From assembly GCA_963921825.1 (NCBI GenBank), contig OY997589.1, positions 43,720,638 through 43,784,637 of the forward strand: a stretch of 64,000 nucleotides of DNA, given 5' to 3'. The notes below the pieces were generated by a model. That model worked only from the letters and a program-made list of their open reading frames with translations, had not been told where the DNA came from and ran no database searches. Position numbers and translations under genes: made by a program. Below are positions 45,206-59,123 of the stretch, one piece after another; the stretch's first letter is position 1; each line of letters begins with the position of its first letter. The DNA is from Erodium maritimum (lineage: Eukaryota > Streptophyta > Magnoliopsida > Geraniales > Geraniaceae).

Positions 45206-47044
45206 TGTTGGGTCTCGATGGAGGGTATGAACACATACTCACAGCGGAAGCAAATAAATCCAAGACCATGCAAGGAAAAACTACCACGATTAGATTTATA
45301 AAATAAAATGAAATAGATGAAGTGACTCAACTTGAATCTCGTATATCAGAATAACGAACCGTTGAAATCCAAATATCACCGTCCACTTTGAATACCAAGA
45401 TGTGGAGAGTATTCATTCCAAAAATCAGCTTCATCGGACCTCGGATGAACCTCCGATCGGGGTCTTGAAGGTGGCTGGTCGGAACAGAAACAGTGCAGAA
45501 ATTCTGCACCTTTTTCTTCTCTATTTGTTCAAGAACACCAAGAAAATGATGATCGGCTTGAGTCTCCAAGACGCCTACGTATCAAATTGGAATCAAAGCC
45601 ACGTAGTTCTTCTTTAGATGACTCAAGAACACAACAAGATGGAGAAAAACCTTGTAGAGAGAAGAAGGAGAAGTTCATCTTTCTTTTTTATCTTGTGTTT
45701 TGTTATATTGAATAAGATGACATGATAATCCCATAAATATAGTAAACAACAATATAGGACAAGTATGGTATAGAGAAGTATGGTGCTAAGTATGGGTGGA
45801 CATGATGGACTTAGGTGGTGAATCACCAAACCTTAATCCATGTCTTGTATACTTAGTGTTAATTAATCAAGACTTGATTAATTAGTTACATGGGCCTTGG
45901 TTGCATAGGCCTCTCATGGGCCTCTTGGAACATGGCCCGTGGCCACTCCCAATGAGGTCCCGTGACGTGCCCATCGCCTCCAAGCCTTCCATACCGGAAA
46001 TGTCCAACATTATCCGACATGATCAATCCAAGACTCCAAGCCTTATCTCGATACGTAAAGTCCTATTCACTTACGGGCACATGAGCTAAAACTCAGTTTT
46101 GGTCATGTCCCGAGACAACTCCCTTTTGTCCCTTCTCCACAAACGTGTTAATGAGTTTCATCCTCTGGTGTGACCCTTAGTTTTATGTATGTCAATACAT
46201 CAATGTAAAATCTCATTTTACTTGATCCTATTTAAGTGGAAACTAACGAGACTTTAGTATTGCCTGACACTGCATAACGAATCGACCATGTCGATTCTAA
46301 CCTTTCTGTCATCCCTGTCATTATCCTTTTATCATCGATATCCTGATTGAGATAAGGCATAGAGCTGTCATCCTTATTATTCTCAATCATTGTTCCTTAA
46401 TATGTAAGATGAATGAATATATGATACCAGTATCATGTGCATGGCCATGTTATTATTTCAGTCACTCTCGATCAAGCGGCCGAGAAACGATATCTTTCCC
46501 ATACCGTAGTATAAGGGATAAATCCCTTAGTCGTCTTTCGTGTCACTCATGCAGTCCGTCCCCAAGCCAATCATGTCCGTTATGGAAGCCCTGTTACGGA
46601 TAACGTTAGGCTCAGGTCAAACTCAGTTGTTTACTGCATAACGATCACAAAGAGTCCTTGGTCTAAGGATACATGACAAGCTACGACAATGAATATGTTC
46701 ATGAATTGATCTATGGAACATATTCATGTCGGGTCGTCCAATATCATGTCCCACATGATATCTATGATCAGACTCCGGAATCCCATTCCAATGACTAACA
46801 GAACGTAAGCCATAAAGAGCCATCTTTCATACTAGTCGTTTCTAGTGAAGCTTTGTTGACTAGGGACCCATCGAGTGTGATCCATCTCGCTCTATGGTTC
46901 TATTCGCATGGTGGGCATAGATCAGAACACACATCGATATATTACTCCAACACATAATTAATATAAAGCCGCTTTAATTTTATTGCTAACAATGATATAT
47001 ACATTCAGACATTTAGGATTGAACTACGGGCACTAAGACTAACA
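45206..47044 (-). repeat. Left (3') LTR of Angela-like copy
   Basis: The 1,839-bp LTR has TGTT...AACA ends. The polypurine tract (pyrimidines TCTCCCACTTTCCC on the plus strand) follows directly at about 47046. Confidence 0.9.
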
Positions 47045-47058
47045 ATCTCCCACTTTCC

Positions 47059-48409
47059 CTAGTTCCAATCTAAACTCCAATATGTTCCCATCGACTTTAC
47101 ATGTCTAACATGTTTAGGTAGCAACGCTGCCTTAGTCAAAGGGTCGGCTATGTTATCACCCGTTGCAATATAGGTTATCTTCACTTCACATCGGTTCAGT
47201 AATTCTCTGATGAGGTGAGTACGTTGTAGTACATGTTTGGATTTTTTATGCAATCTGGGCTTTTAGCTTGCGCAATGGCCCTTGTGTTGTCGCAAAATGG
47301 ATTCACCGGGCTAGATGGGTTTTTAATTACACCCAACCATGCCGTGAGTTTCCAAATCCACATAGCCTCCTTAACTGCCTCTACAGCATCCATGTATTTG
47401 GCCTCTGTCATAGATTCGGCGACGGTATCTTGCTTTACGCACTCCCAGCTAAAAGCTTTGTCATTCATCCTAAACATATGTCCTAACTAACTTCTAAATT
47501 CATCTGGATCCGTCTGGAAAACTAGCGTCTACTTATCCTTCGACGAATAGTTCAGCATCATCTTTTCCCAAGGGTTAGACTGATGTCTACTGGCTTACGA
47601 GACGTCTGGTGTCGTACATGTCATGGCATATATGATCGATCCTGCCCCTTGGCGTATGGGATTCGCATCATCCTTTTCAGCTCATCAGGTGTCTTAGGAC
47701 TCTGAGTCTTGCTGAGATGAATGTCATGACTAGCGGGTAAGAATCCTTTCTTTGAATCGAGCATTGAGAACCCACTCAATGCCTTGTTCACATAGGTGCT
47801 CTGACTTAATCCTAAGACCCTCTTGGTGCAATCTCTATATATCTTAATCCCTAAGATATAAGGAGCATCACCTAAGTCCTATATTGCGAAACACTTCCTC
47901 AACTAAGCTTTTAGTCTCGTGCAAGGTTGGGATGTCGTTTCCAATGAGCACCAGAAAGGCAATCTTTCTCCCACTAGCCTTCTTACAAACGCACGGGTCA
48001 TCCTCGTTCTTGATGAAGCCAAATCTAATTACTGCTTCATCAAAACGAAGGTTCCAACTCCGAGAAGCTTGTTTCAATCCACAAATATATTTCATAACCT
48101 TATAAATCTATCCTTTTATTCTTCGGATCGTCAAAACCTTCGGGTTGAGACATAAAAACGTCCTCAGTCAAATTCCCGTTTAACAGAGGTTTTGAGATCA
48201 ACTTGCCATATCCCATAATCAAGATACGAGACTATGTCAAGAAGAATCTGGATAGATTTGACCATGGCCACTGTTGAGAGGGTTTCCTCATAGTCAATTT
48301 GTTGGATCTTCCTATAACCTTTAGCAACGAGTTGGGCCTTGTAGGTCCGAGGGTTGTTGTTCATGTCATTCTTCACCTTGAAGATCCATTTGCATTTGAT
48401 GGTCCTCAC
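47059..48409 (-). pseudogene. Remnant RNase H and reverse transcriptase of Angela-like copy
   Basis: Minus-strand traces include FCDNTRAIAQAKSP and ITYIATGDNIADPLTKAALL (RNase H, about 47090-47450), LKQASRSWNLRFDEAV, and KCKWIFKVKNDMN with YKAQLVAKGYRKIQQIDYEE (reverse transcriptase N-terminal part, about 48240-48400). These match the Angela/BARE1 copia type. The region is broken at several points and lacks all upstream domains. Confidence 0.8.
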
Positions 48410-51400
48410 ACCATCGATAGAGAAGCATGGTGTAAGTAGGACAAGTATGGTGTTAAGTATGGGTGGACACCTTAATCCATGTCTTGTATACTTAGTGTTA
48501 ATTAATCAAGACTTGATTAATTAGTTCTGTAATAACGACTCTCAGTCAACGCCAGTCAAACCTGCGAAAAACAGGAAAATTTAAAAAATTTAAGACACAC
48601 TTAATTGAATCTAGAATTGACCCCGAGGGTCATACCGGACTTAAGTTGACCCCGATATCGACCGAAGTGAGTTTCGGGGGACTCAGGGCAACTTTCTGAC
48701 CAATTTCGGAAATGTTGACTTTTCACTGGAAAATTCAACCGAGCGACGTTTTGGTCCATTCGAGGACCGTTTTGGATCCAAAAAGCTTAGCCGTCGTCGC
48801 AGCGGTCTTAGTTGAGCCGTTTCCTTGTAGCCCGTCAAGTTTCGTAATTTCCTTCTAGATATTTTTCCAAAAAGGTGTGGGGCCCACCTTGCCACTTGTC
48901 AAACAAGTGGTGGTGTTAGGTTTTGGGGGGGAAATAAAGAAGAGAGATAGGGGGGTTCGGCCAACTATCAAAAAAAAAGGGAAAAAATAGAAGAAAAAAA
49001 AAGAAGAGAGAAGTTTAGAGAGAGAAGGAGAAGGAGGAGAAGGGAGAAGAAGAGAGAAAGCTAGGGTTTTGGGCACTATTCACGAGCTCAACCATTGGAT
49101 CGTCTCAACGTTCCAAGAATCGAACTCACACCGTCTTCCTCTACGGTAATCACCAAACCGATCTTCGTTTTGTCAAGTTCTAAAATTAGGTTTTGGTTTA
49201 AAACTATTAGTTTAGGGTTGTATTGAGGTTGGGGGATTGTGGAGACGTTTTGGAGACGTTTGGAGGTGAAGGGGGACGTTTTCCGGCGACCGGGAGCTCG
49301 GGGGGAGCTCCGGCCACCATAGGGGGGTGGCCGGCCGGCCATGGGGTGGCTGGCCGGAGCTAGGGCCGGCCACCACCATGGTGGGCGGGGCCCACTTGAA
49401 CCCTAGCCACCCACGGCCAAGTTGGGCCGGGTGGGGCCCACGTGCTCGGGTGCTCGGGTTTAGTGTTCGGGTGGTTTAGAACATTCCCCGGGTCATTAAT
49501 CCATAACCGGATCGAAATATGGAATTAAATTGTGAAAGTTGTAATTGACGGGTTTAGAAACTTTAAACGCTAGTTAAATGACTCGGAAGTCGGAATTCAA
49601 TTCCGTCGAGTGCCTAGGAACCCTTGAATTATTCTAAGACCGTAGAAACGAAATGGGGAATTTTCGGAGCCCCGGAAGGGCGTTTCCAAAACCCGGGCAG
49701 ATTCGCCATGTCAGGCGAATCGGGCTTTTCCGGGTCCATTATCGACAATTTCGAGTAATTGGGAAGTTTGGGAGTGATCGACATTGTCGGGGTTACATTT
49801 GGGCGTCAAGTTTATTGACTTTCAGTTAATTCCTGCGAGTTTAAAAGTGCCTTAAAATTGTGTTCTTTTAGATCGTGCTGCAGACCGAGGGAAGGGAAAG
49901 CTAGGCGAGTGACCGAGATCACGCCGGAGCTTGTTGGTTAGATTTTGGAGAAAACAAACGAGGTAGGGAAAAGTAGTCGGATCTCTGCCCTGACTAGGGA
50001 AAGTTAACAGTAGAATTGCATGTGACACCGGGGTGTCGTGGGTTAAGTAGGTTTATCGAATATTAGAAAGGCATGATACGGGAACGTAGCGAACCTTAGC
50101 AATGCATGTGACACTTAGTAGTGTCGTAGGAGCAGTGAACTTATCGATATTAGAATTACTGGAGGCATATGACCATGCCCGGAAGTTGATTGTTTAGTTT
50201 ATGTCTTGGGTGGCCATGAGAGCCTGTATTACTGTTGTGTCTTGGGTGGCCATGAGAGCCCGTGTTTTACTGTTGGAGTCTTGGGTGGCCATGAGTGCCC
50301 GTGGGGTTGTTGAGCCCGTGTTTTACTGTTGGTGTGTCTTGGGAGGCCGTGAGTGCCCGTGGGTTGTTGAGCCCGTGAGTTATTGTCGGTGTGTCTTGGG
50401 TGGCCGTGAATGCCCGTGGGGTTGTTGAGTCCGTGTTTTACAGTTGGTGTCTTGGGTGGCCATGAGTGCCTGTGGAGTGTTGAACCGGTCTTGTTGTTGT
50501 TTGTTGAACTTTGCTTGTGATTGTGATTGTGGTTACCTGAGGTTGGAGACCCGACTTTGTGTCGGGGAAGTTGCGTGAGGTGTGGCTAGTCACCCGACTG
50601 GGATCGGGGGTAGGGGAGAGGTTGTGGACTAGCCTCCCGACTGGGATCGGGAGAAGGTACGCGCGGGTGTGGTCGGTCACCCGACTGAGATCGGGGGTAG
50701 GGGAGGGGTTGTGGGCCAGCCTTCCGACTAGGATCGGGAGAAGTAGCGCAACAGGTCGACCGCCTGACCTGACTGGGATCGGTAAAGGGCGAGAGACAGA
50801 GATGGGTTACTGAGCAGCTGGCGTGCGATCCTTTGTGATCTTGGGTGTTGCGTGGTTGTCTGTCGTGGCTTTGGAGGAGGTCGTCAATCGTTGTGTCAGG
50901 TCCACTTTACGTGTCACGCCCCAATTTCAGTAAAACCGAACTAGGGATGCGAACATTTTAAAACATAAAAACACTTGAAAACCTGTTTTCATTAAACTCT
51001 TTAAAAGTACCATTTGTTCAACAAAATAATAAATACAGTTTAAAACACGTCCTAACAAGTGGACAAAAGTACATAGTATCCGTCACTAGACTCAACAGAC
51101 AAAACCCGGACTCCGCTCCCAGCTCCACAAGCTTCGAGAGCTCACCTAGTCCGTCCCACGAACAGTACCTGTAGGAAAAGCAGCTAGGGGTGAGCGTTCG
51201 CTCACCACCACGGATAACAGACTGACTACGGCATAATTAGCAGGCAAAGCAAGTAACACCAACAACGACTCAACACCGGGGAAACCATCCCCGACCCAAG
51301 CACTCTGACTGAACAAACACCCACGATGACCTTCCTCGAACGACTCAACACTCTGACACGTAAAGTAGACCTGACCCAACGATTGACGACATCTTCCAAG

Positions 51401-51479
51401 GACTCAAAAGAAAGTACGCAACACCAAACAGCATCACAAGGGATCACACACCAACCAAGATCACAAAGGATCGCAAACC

Positions 51480-52420
51480 AGCTGCCAAGAACGCCCTCCC
51501 GGGACTCTAACCCGGTCAGGCCAACCCAAGAATGCTGCAACTTACCGGGACTCTAACCCATAAGCCAGCCGGAAAATGCTGCAACTTACTGGGACTCTAA
51601 CCCATAAGCCAGCCGGAAAATGCTGCAACTTACTGGGACTCTAACCCATAAGCCAGCCAAGGTACGCTCACAAACCCAAACCACACACGCGCGGCCAGGA
51701 CCCCTTTATTGGCGGGCGGGCCCCCCTACCCCGTCTGAACATGCAGACGCGTGTGCTCGTGGACCCCCGTTTCAGGAAGCGGGCCCCCAACCTCCGGTAA
51801 TTACAAACACAATCACAATCACAAGCAAGTTCACAACCAGTAACAACACAGGTTCAACACTCATAGGCACTCATGGCCACCAAGACACTAACAGTAAAAC
51901 TCGGACTCAACAGCCCCACAGGCACTCACGGCCTCCCAAGACACACCGACAGTAAGACTCGGACTCAACAGCCCCACAGGCACTCACGGCCTCCCAAGAC
52001 ACCAACCATAAAACACGCTTGCAACTTACCGAGACTCTAACTCGTAAGCCAGCTAAAGAGAGCTTGCAACCCCCCCGAGACTCTAACTCGGTCAGGCCAG
52101 CCAAAGACACCAACCTTAGTACACGGGCTCTCAAGGCCACCCAAAACACCAAAGGTAAAGACACGGGTTCAACAACCCCACGGGCACTCATGGCCACCCA
52201 AAACTCAACAATAAAACACGCTTGCAACTTACCGAGACTCTAACTCGTAAGCCAGCTAAAACACCAACAGTAAAGTACGGGCTCTCATGGCCACCCAAAC
52301 ACGATTAATAACACGGGCTCTCATGGCCACCCAAGACTCAACAATAATAATACACGGGCTCTCAAGGCCACCCAAGACTCAACCATAATAATACACGGGC
52401 TCTCAAGGCCACCCAAGACA
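51480..52420 (-). repeat. Tandem repeats in reversed solo LTR
   Basis: Units of about 43 bp with GGGACTCTAACCCATAAGCC are at 51540-51660. Units with CTCTCATGGCCACCCAA and CCCCACAGGCACTCACGGCC (about 40-58 bp) are at 51860-52420, homologous to the arrays of the other LTRs. Confidence 0.85.
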
Positions 52421-53539
52421 CCAAAATAAACAATCAACCTCCGGCTTAACCATAGCCTCCAACAGTCCTAATATCAACAGTTCCTCAATCAACCTCCGGG
52501 CATGGTCATATGCCTCCAGTAAAACAATTATCGCTAAGTTCTCTGTTCCTACGACACTACTAAGTGTCACATGCATTTCCAGTAACTACCAAGTTCCCGT
52601 AGCATGCCTTTCTAACAAACGCTACAATCCCGTATCATGCATTTCTAATATTCAAATAAACCCATTCGACCCACAACACCCCGGTGTCACATGCAATTCT
52701 ACTGTTAACTTTCCCTAGTCAGGGCCGAGATCCGGCTACTTTTCCCTACCTCAACTGAAGAGCAACCGCTACGCTTCCTAGCTACTGACGTTCTGGCTCG
52801 CTACCTCCGGGCTTCACTTCGATTGAAGCCGGACGCTAAGGATAACACGAAAGCCATAAATTAGAGGCGGTTCCCAGGTTAATCTAAAGGTCACAATTAT
52901 TCCTGTTTTAAAACCGACAGTTGTCTTTTAAACTCGAGCGGGATAAAAGCGGGGTCACGGTGAATCGGGTTGAGTACCCGAGCACCGAAACCGGTGCATG
53001 CGAGGCACAGTCCCAATGCACGAATCCCGAGGTCCAATTCAGCGGTCTGCTTTTGTTCCTTTGTAAACTCAATTAGCAGTCCAATTTAAACACTCGGTCA
53101 CCAAAGCGATTCCGGTTCGCTCCAGAGTCTAAACCGTCTAAAAAACAAAACTGAAACCAAACCCCTTTTGATTTCCCTATTTTCGTTTTAACACCTTTTA
53201 AATTAAATCGGATCCAGTTTTATCTTGATTATCCGTTCAACTTCAAATGATTTTGTTTGCAACCGAAACAGATCAAACGAACTCGTTTTCAACGAATCGA
53301 ACTTAAACTATTCTCTTTTAATTTTCTTTCAAAATCCCTTTTTCTGATCCTTTCCATTCCCACAGGTTCAAGTACAGAATTCAAAAGACGTTCCAGATCT
53401 ACAATCATTTTTACGTCCGAAATGCAAACATCGAATTTCATTTCAGATATCGTTTTATTTCCTTTACTGAAATTACAATAACGTTTTTCAGACAAAAACT
53501 CAGATCCAAACTAAAGACGAACGGAAAATAAACCGGCCG

Positions 53540-54245
53540 CCGGCAAATACGTCGCCGGCGACTAAACCCCCAGGCACGAACCTCACTGGAGGGAAGGGTG
53601 GCTAGGCGTGCACGGCGGCGGTGCACGGCGGGGACCTTCCACGCCCCAGATCTGGACGGCCCCGGTGGCTCTGTCCCGGAGCTGTCGCACGCGCCGGCGA
53701 AGGGAGAACGGGCTCGGAGCGATGGCCGGTCTTGGGAGCGTCGGTCGGACTCGGTAGCGGTGGCCGGACTCCGAGTTGAGAGGAGGGAGGGAGGTCGGAT
53801 GAGGGTTCGGGATCTGAGAGGGAGAAGGAAGAGGGGGTCGACGGCGGTGGCTACTGGTGTAGGCGGGCGGTGGCCGAACGGAGAAGGAGGGGAGACGGGG
53901 GCGGCGTGGGGACGACGGGACGGCGAGAGGAGCTGGCCGGGGACGGAGGGGCTCGGTGACTGGACGGAGAGGGAAGGAGACGGGGCGGCGTGGTCGGTTT
54001 CCGGCGAGAGGAGATGGCGAGGGGAGGGGTCGGCCGAGGCTCGAAGCAGACGAAGAGGAAGGAGTGAGGAGGATCGGGTCGGCTGCGGGAGGAAGGAGGA
54101 GGGGATTTAGGGTTTCAGACCCAACCCATCCCTTTTATACCCGAGTTCACAACCGGGCCTGGGCCTCTGGCCTAGCACACGGGCCTGGCGAAGTGGGCCG
54201 CACGGCCCAAACCGAGGCTTGACTGGGGCCTGCTCGGCCTGGCCT
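53540..54245 (-). other. GC-rich leader-like block of LTR, no gene
   Basis: The plus-strand frame at 53598-54110 is rich in Arg and Gly and shows no domain. It is antisense to the LTR and arises from GC-rich sequence (GGAGG/CGGCG runs). On the minus strand the block looks like a gene leader ending GGGTTTGGG..., so it is probably the transcribed part of the LTR. I do not call a protein. Confidence 0.55.
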
Positions 54246-54448
54246 GGTCTGACTCTTTTTTTTTTTTGCCACTTGTTTCAAGAACCTACCCTAAGGTTTT
54301 AGGATTTTAAATTAATACCCTAATGAAACGAAGCGGGTTTTACATTACGTGTCCGAGTATTGAGTCGGTTGAGGAAAGTAACGGTGTGTGTGTGTTGGTC
54401 GGGTTACTTGAGTTGGGGATGGTGATCCTCGGTGTTTGGGTTGTTGTT

Positions 54449-54535
54449 GGTGTTACCGGCATTGTCTGCTAAGTATGCCGTAGTCAGTCTGTTATCCGTG
54501 GTGGTGAGCGAACGCTCACCCCTAGCTGCTTTTCC
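54449..54535 (+). repeat. 87-bp duplication, left copy
   Basis: It is identical by eye to 60814-60900. It is LTR sequence containing the GGTGAGCGAACGCTCACC palindrome (54503-54520) and ending in CTGCTTTTCC. Confidence 0.9.
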
Positions 54536-54699
54536 TTCGACGACTAGTTCAGCATCATCTTTCCCCGGGTTAGACTGATGTCTACTGGTACAACATAAGG
54601 CTTACGAGACGTCCGGTCTCATTCATGTCATGGAATATATGATCGATCCTACCCCCAGGCGCATAGGATTCTCATCATCCTTTTCAGCTCATCGGGTGT

Positions 54700-57568
54700 C
54701 TTAGGACACTAAGTCTTGCTGAGATTAATGCCATGACTAGTGGGTAAAAGTCCTTTCTTTGAATCGAGCATTAAGAACCTACTCAATGCCTTGTTCACAT
54801 AGGTTCCCCGACTTAAATCCAAGACCATCTTGGTGCGATCTCTACATATCTTAATCCTTAAGATATAAGAAGCATCACCTAAGTCCTTTATTGAAAAACA
54901 CTTCCTCAACCAAGCTTTAGTCTCGTGCAAGGTTGGGATGTCGTTTTCAATGAGAACCAGAAAGGTAATCTTGCTCCCACTAGCCTTCTTATAAACGCAA
55001 GATTCATCCTCGTTCTTGATTAAGCCAAATCCAATTACAGCTTCATCAAAACGAAGGATCCAACTCCGAGAAGTTCGTTTCAATCCATAAATGGATTTCA
55101 ACAACTTATAAATCTTTCCCTTATTCTTCGGATCGTTAAACCTATGGGCCGAGACATACAAACGTACTCAGTTAAATTTCCATTTAGGAAAGCGGTTTTG
55201 ACATCCACTTGCCATATCTCGTAATTATGATACGCAGTTATGTCAAGAAGAATTTGGATCGATTTTGACCATAGCCACTAGGGAGAAGGTTTCCTCATAG
55301 TCAATCCATTGGATCTGCCTATAACCTTTCGCCACCAGTTGAGCTTTGTAGGTCAGAGGGTTGCCGTCCATGTCCATCTTCACCTTGAAGATCCATTTGC
55401 ATCTGATGGTCCTCACACCATTGATGGGATCAACCGGTTCCCAGACTCGGTTATCCGACATGGATTGCATTTCCTCCCTCATGGCTCCCAGCCATAACTC
55501 AGAGTCGGGCCCATCCACGACTTCCTGAAAAGTGGCTGGATCATCGTGATCCACCATGACTTCATTGTCAACTCCGGATACCATATCTTGGAGGTGGAAG
55601 ATTGATCCTTTCAAATCGCCTTGGACCTTCCGGAATTGTAACAGGAATTGGTTCTTACTCTACGACAATCTCTGGCTCCTTTCTACTGGGTTGTCAATTG
55701 GTTTAGACAGATCTGTATCATCCTGAATTTCTTCGAGATGCACAGTCCTCCCAATGACGTCTTTGGAAACAAAACTTCTTTTCCATAAAGACCCCACCCC
55801 AAGCGACGAACACCATGTTCTCACTGGGATTGTAGAAGTAGTATCCCCTTGTTGCTTTGGGATACCACACGAAGGTGCATATCTCAGATCTTGGTTCGAG
55901 CTTAGTCGAAACCAAATGTTTCACATAAGCCTCGCAACCACAAATCTTTAGGTAGGACAAAGCGGGCATCATCCCGTACCATTTTTAAAATGGTGTCCCT
56001 TCCACACCCTTCGTTGAAGCCCGATTCACTATGAATGCGGTCGTCTCTAGAGCATAACCCCAGAAAGAGATTGGGAGATCAGTCTAACTAATCATGGAAC
56101 GGACCATTGTCTAACAATGTCCGATTTCTCCGTTTGGCTACACCTTTCAACTACAGTGTCCCAGGAGGAGTCCATTCCAAAAGGATCCCATTCTCTTTTA
56201 GATGATCTAATAACTCTGTGGTCAAGTATTTTCCACCTCGATCCAATCGAAGTGCCTTAATACCTTTGTCGAGCTGGTTTTCTACTTTAGTCTTAAACTC
56301 TTTGAATTTATCAAAAGCTTCAGACTTATGTCTCAACGAATAGACATAACCATATTTACTGTAATCATCAGTAAATGTGATAAAGTAGCTAAAACCCCTC
56401 CTGGCAAGTGAACTTATTGGTCTACACACATTCGAGTGTATCAGCCCCAATAATTCACCCGCCCTTTCATCGCGATCAATAAAGGGCACTTTAGTCATTT
56501 TGCCCATCAAACAAACCTTGCACCTATCGATCGAATGGAATTCGAATGAACCTGAAAGCCTGCACTTCTGAAGTGCTGATAGGCGCTTCTTGTTTATGCG
56601 GCCCAAATGACAGTGCCATAACAGAGTTAGGTTTAAATCGTTGGATTTAGACCTCTTGGTATTAACGTAATATATAGAGCTTGAGGCATTGTTACCCATA
56701 TCTAATATGTACAATCCTCCAACCAAGTCAGTACTTGTATAAAACATATCATTGCATAGAACATTGAAAACTCCATTTCCAATATTAACATTATATCCTT
56801 CCTTGTTAAACACGGATACAGATATAATATTCCTACTAAAAGTAGGTATGCAATATACATTATACAATACTAAGACAAGGCCACTTGGCAAAGCAAGACT
56901 CATGGATCCTACAACAGTTGCCACAACTCTGAGGTCTACTTCGTGCTTTCCAAACCTCTCATACTTTCAGCCACCATATATTAGTTCATGTGTGAGATTC
57001 AGTCCTGGTATCTAATACCCATGAATCTTTCGAACTGGAGAGATGTAGCTCTATAGAGTTAATACCGGATGAAGGCACGGTCCCACCGCCCTTCCTTAGA
57101 TCATCCAGGTTTCCTGATGAAGGCGCAGTCCTACTGCCCTTCTTCAGATCATTCAGGCTATTTGATGAAGGCGCAATCCCACTGCCTTTCTTCAGATCAG
57201 CCGTGAACTTCCTGTAATCCCGGTTCCAATAACCAGACTGTTGGCAATAGAAGCCGACATTCTTAGGTGTCTCATCTTTCCTGCCAAGTGCGCATGGGCC
57301 CCGCCCTTGCCACTTCCACTTCCCTTGTTGACCATCAGAATATCCTTGGATCCCAGATCCCTGATATATTCTTCTCAGTAGTTAATGACATTTCATGTAA
57401 CTCTGATATGGTCTTAGAGACAGCCTTGTCAAGGACATATTCTTTGCGTTCAGACTTGAGGACTATCCTCAAAATTTTGTACCAGTCCAAATACTTTGTC
57501 CCATTTAGCTTGACCCTGTCAAGAATGGCTTTTAATGACAAACTATTAATGTTCGATGAATTTGCCAT
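54700..57568 (-). pseudogene. gag-pol remnant of truncated Angela-like copy
   Basis: Gag starts MANSSNINSLSLKAILDRVK with KYLDWYKILRIVLK, and a zinc-knuckle trace lies at about 57210-57260. The pre-integrase part (LLWHCHLGRINKKRLSAL) is at about 56620. The integrase core (LIHSNVCRPI, FITFTDDYSKYGY) is at about 56450-56340. Reverse transcriptase (RCKWIFKVKMDMDG, KSIYGLKRTSRSW, DSKKGLLPTSHG) spans about 55430-54720. The order is copia and the type Angela/BARE1. It is broken at about six points. Confidence 0.88.
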
Positions 57569-57569
57569 T

Positions 57570-59110
57570 TGATCTACAACAGATAAAATTCAATCATTAA
57601 ACTGAATAAATTTTATGAAGATCAAGCTTAAACACCAACAATCGATTCTAAACCTTTAGAATCTGGAACCAAGATCCTTGATTCTCTCGATTAAGCTGAA
57701 CTAATGCTCACCACTTAATCGAGCTATGTAGGTGGACTCCATCCAATCACATCCAATGTGACTCTTGGCTAGGGTATGTACTTATGTACATGGCTTACCC
57801 TATCTGTTACCCTAGCTCAACCTCAGGCTGAGAATCGTAGTCGGGTCCACCAATTTTCAACTATGGCCCGTCACTATGTAGGTGCTCGCTAATGCGCACG
57901 ACACCCACATATGTCGTCCAAACCTACTACCCCGCTTTCCCATGGATGCTCCGCTAATGCGCACGACACCCATAGGACGAGGATGTAGTAAGGTGTTGAT
58001 AATTGGGAGGTATCGGACATGACCCGTTTTTACTTGTCCGGTTGTGTTTAAAACTTTGACACATCCTAGATGCGATGAGCACATCAACTACATTCCAAAT
58101 GCAATGATGCCTCAAATTACATCCAATGTAATTCTTCCTTCGAACCCGTCAACTACATCCAATGTAATGACGATTCTAAGGGCTCATACACAAGGATTAA
58201 AATTCCAATTTTATCTTTGCATGTGAGGTGATATGCTCGGTAAATAAAGTTAAGCATGCAATTCTAAAACACATAGAATTAGTCATGCATAAACTAAACC
58301 AAGCATAAAGCGATAAATGTGCACATAATAGCCCCCTAAACTAACTCCCACTAGCTTCTTGAGCTCCACCGACTCCAAGCCGATGCCAACATCCGAAAAG
58401 CCACCAAATGACCTTTTCGCCCTTTCTTCGTCTTGAGTAAAAAATTACAATTTAATACACGACTTGCAGGTCGTGAATAAATAAATATTACAAACAAGTG
58501 GTTCGACGACCACACCTTGAAAGAATAATTACACGCTAACTTTAACGGCTCACAGGCCGTGAAAAGCGATAAATAATTAAATCGAGCTCGGGGCTATTAT
58601 GTACACCATGCCAACATTCCAACACACATCGTGTTATCAAACAATCATGTTATCAAACATCATGTGATTTTCCGGTTTTATTTAATAGCCAAGTTTCGAA
58701 ATTTTTTGATGCTCGGTTTATCGAAACCGTTCAAAAATGAAACTTTTGAACATTTGATCTTCATGTTCGTCAAGAAGGTTCCAAACTCGTCATAACTAAC
58801 AAAACAGTTTAGCCTTAGCATATCAACCATCCAATGGTCATGCTTGGCCTAGCTTCGTCCAACGGAGCCCCGTTCGGTCCCGGTTGCGGCTCCCCGAGAG
58901 TCTCGCTCCCGAGACCCGAAAAATCAAACTTTTTTTCAAAATTTCCAGATTTGAAATAATTTTCAAAAATTCATTTTACATGCATCAAATCCATAAACAA
59001 TAATTTAAAACATGTTATCAAACAACTTAGCAAAAAAACATGCCAAAAACGAAACTTTCAAGCAAAACCGAAACTTTGAACACTGTCTTGTGAATCCCGA
59101 AGGTAGCACG
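57570..59110 (-). other. 5' leader of truncated Angela-like copy
   Basis: About 1.5 kb of non-coding leader separates the primer site from gag. It includes short direct repeats of the type CTACATCCAATGTAATG (about 58085-58170) and a duplicated CGCTAATGCGCACGACACCCA segment near 57885 and 57952. Confidence 0.75.
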
Positions 59111-59122
59111 GCTCTGATACCA
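59111..59122 (-). promoter_or_regulatory. Primer-binding site (initiator tRNA-Met)
   Basis: GCTCTGATACCA on the plus strand lies one base inside the LTR, as expected for a minus-strand copia element. Confidence 0.95.
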
Positions 59123-59123
59123 C

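Larger units (their letters stand above)
50912..54344 (-). mobile_element. Solo LTR, Tekay-like, reversed
   Basis: The 3,433-bp repeat reads TGTCACGCCCC...GGGTTTTACA on the plus strand. A perfect TTACG duplication is at 50907-50911 and 54345-54349. Its distal third (52750-54344) differs strongly from the other copies and includes a very GC-rich block, so it is a separate subfamily. The palindrome is at 51189-51206. Confidence 0.92.

Noticed and set aside
53598-54110. 170-residue Arg/Gly-rich plus-strand frame
   Set aside because: It has GC-rich composition, no domain and is antisense to the LTR. Frames of this kind arise by chance in GGAGG/CGGCG sequence.
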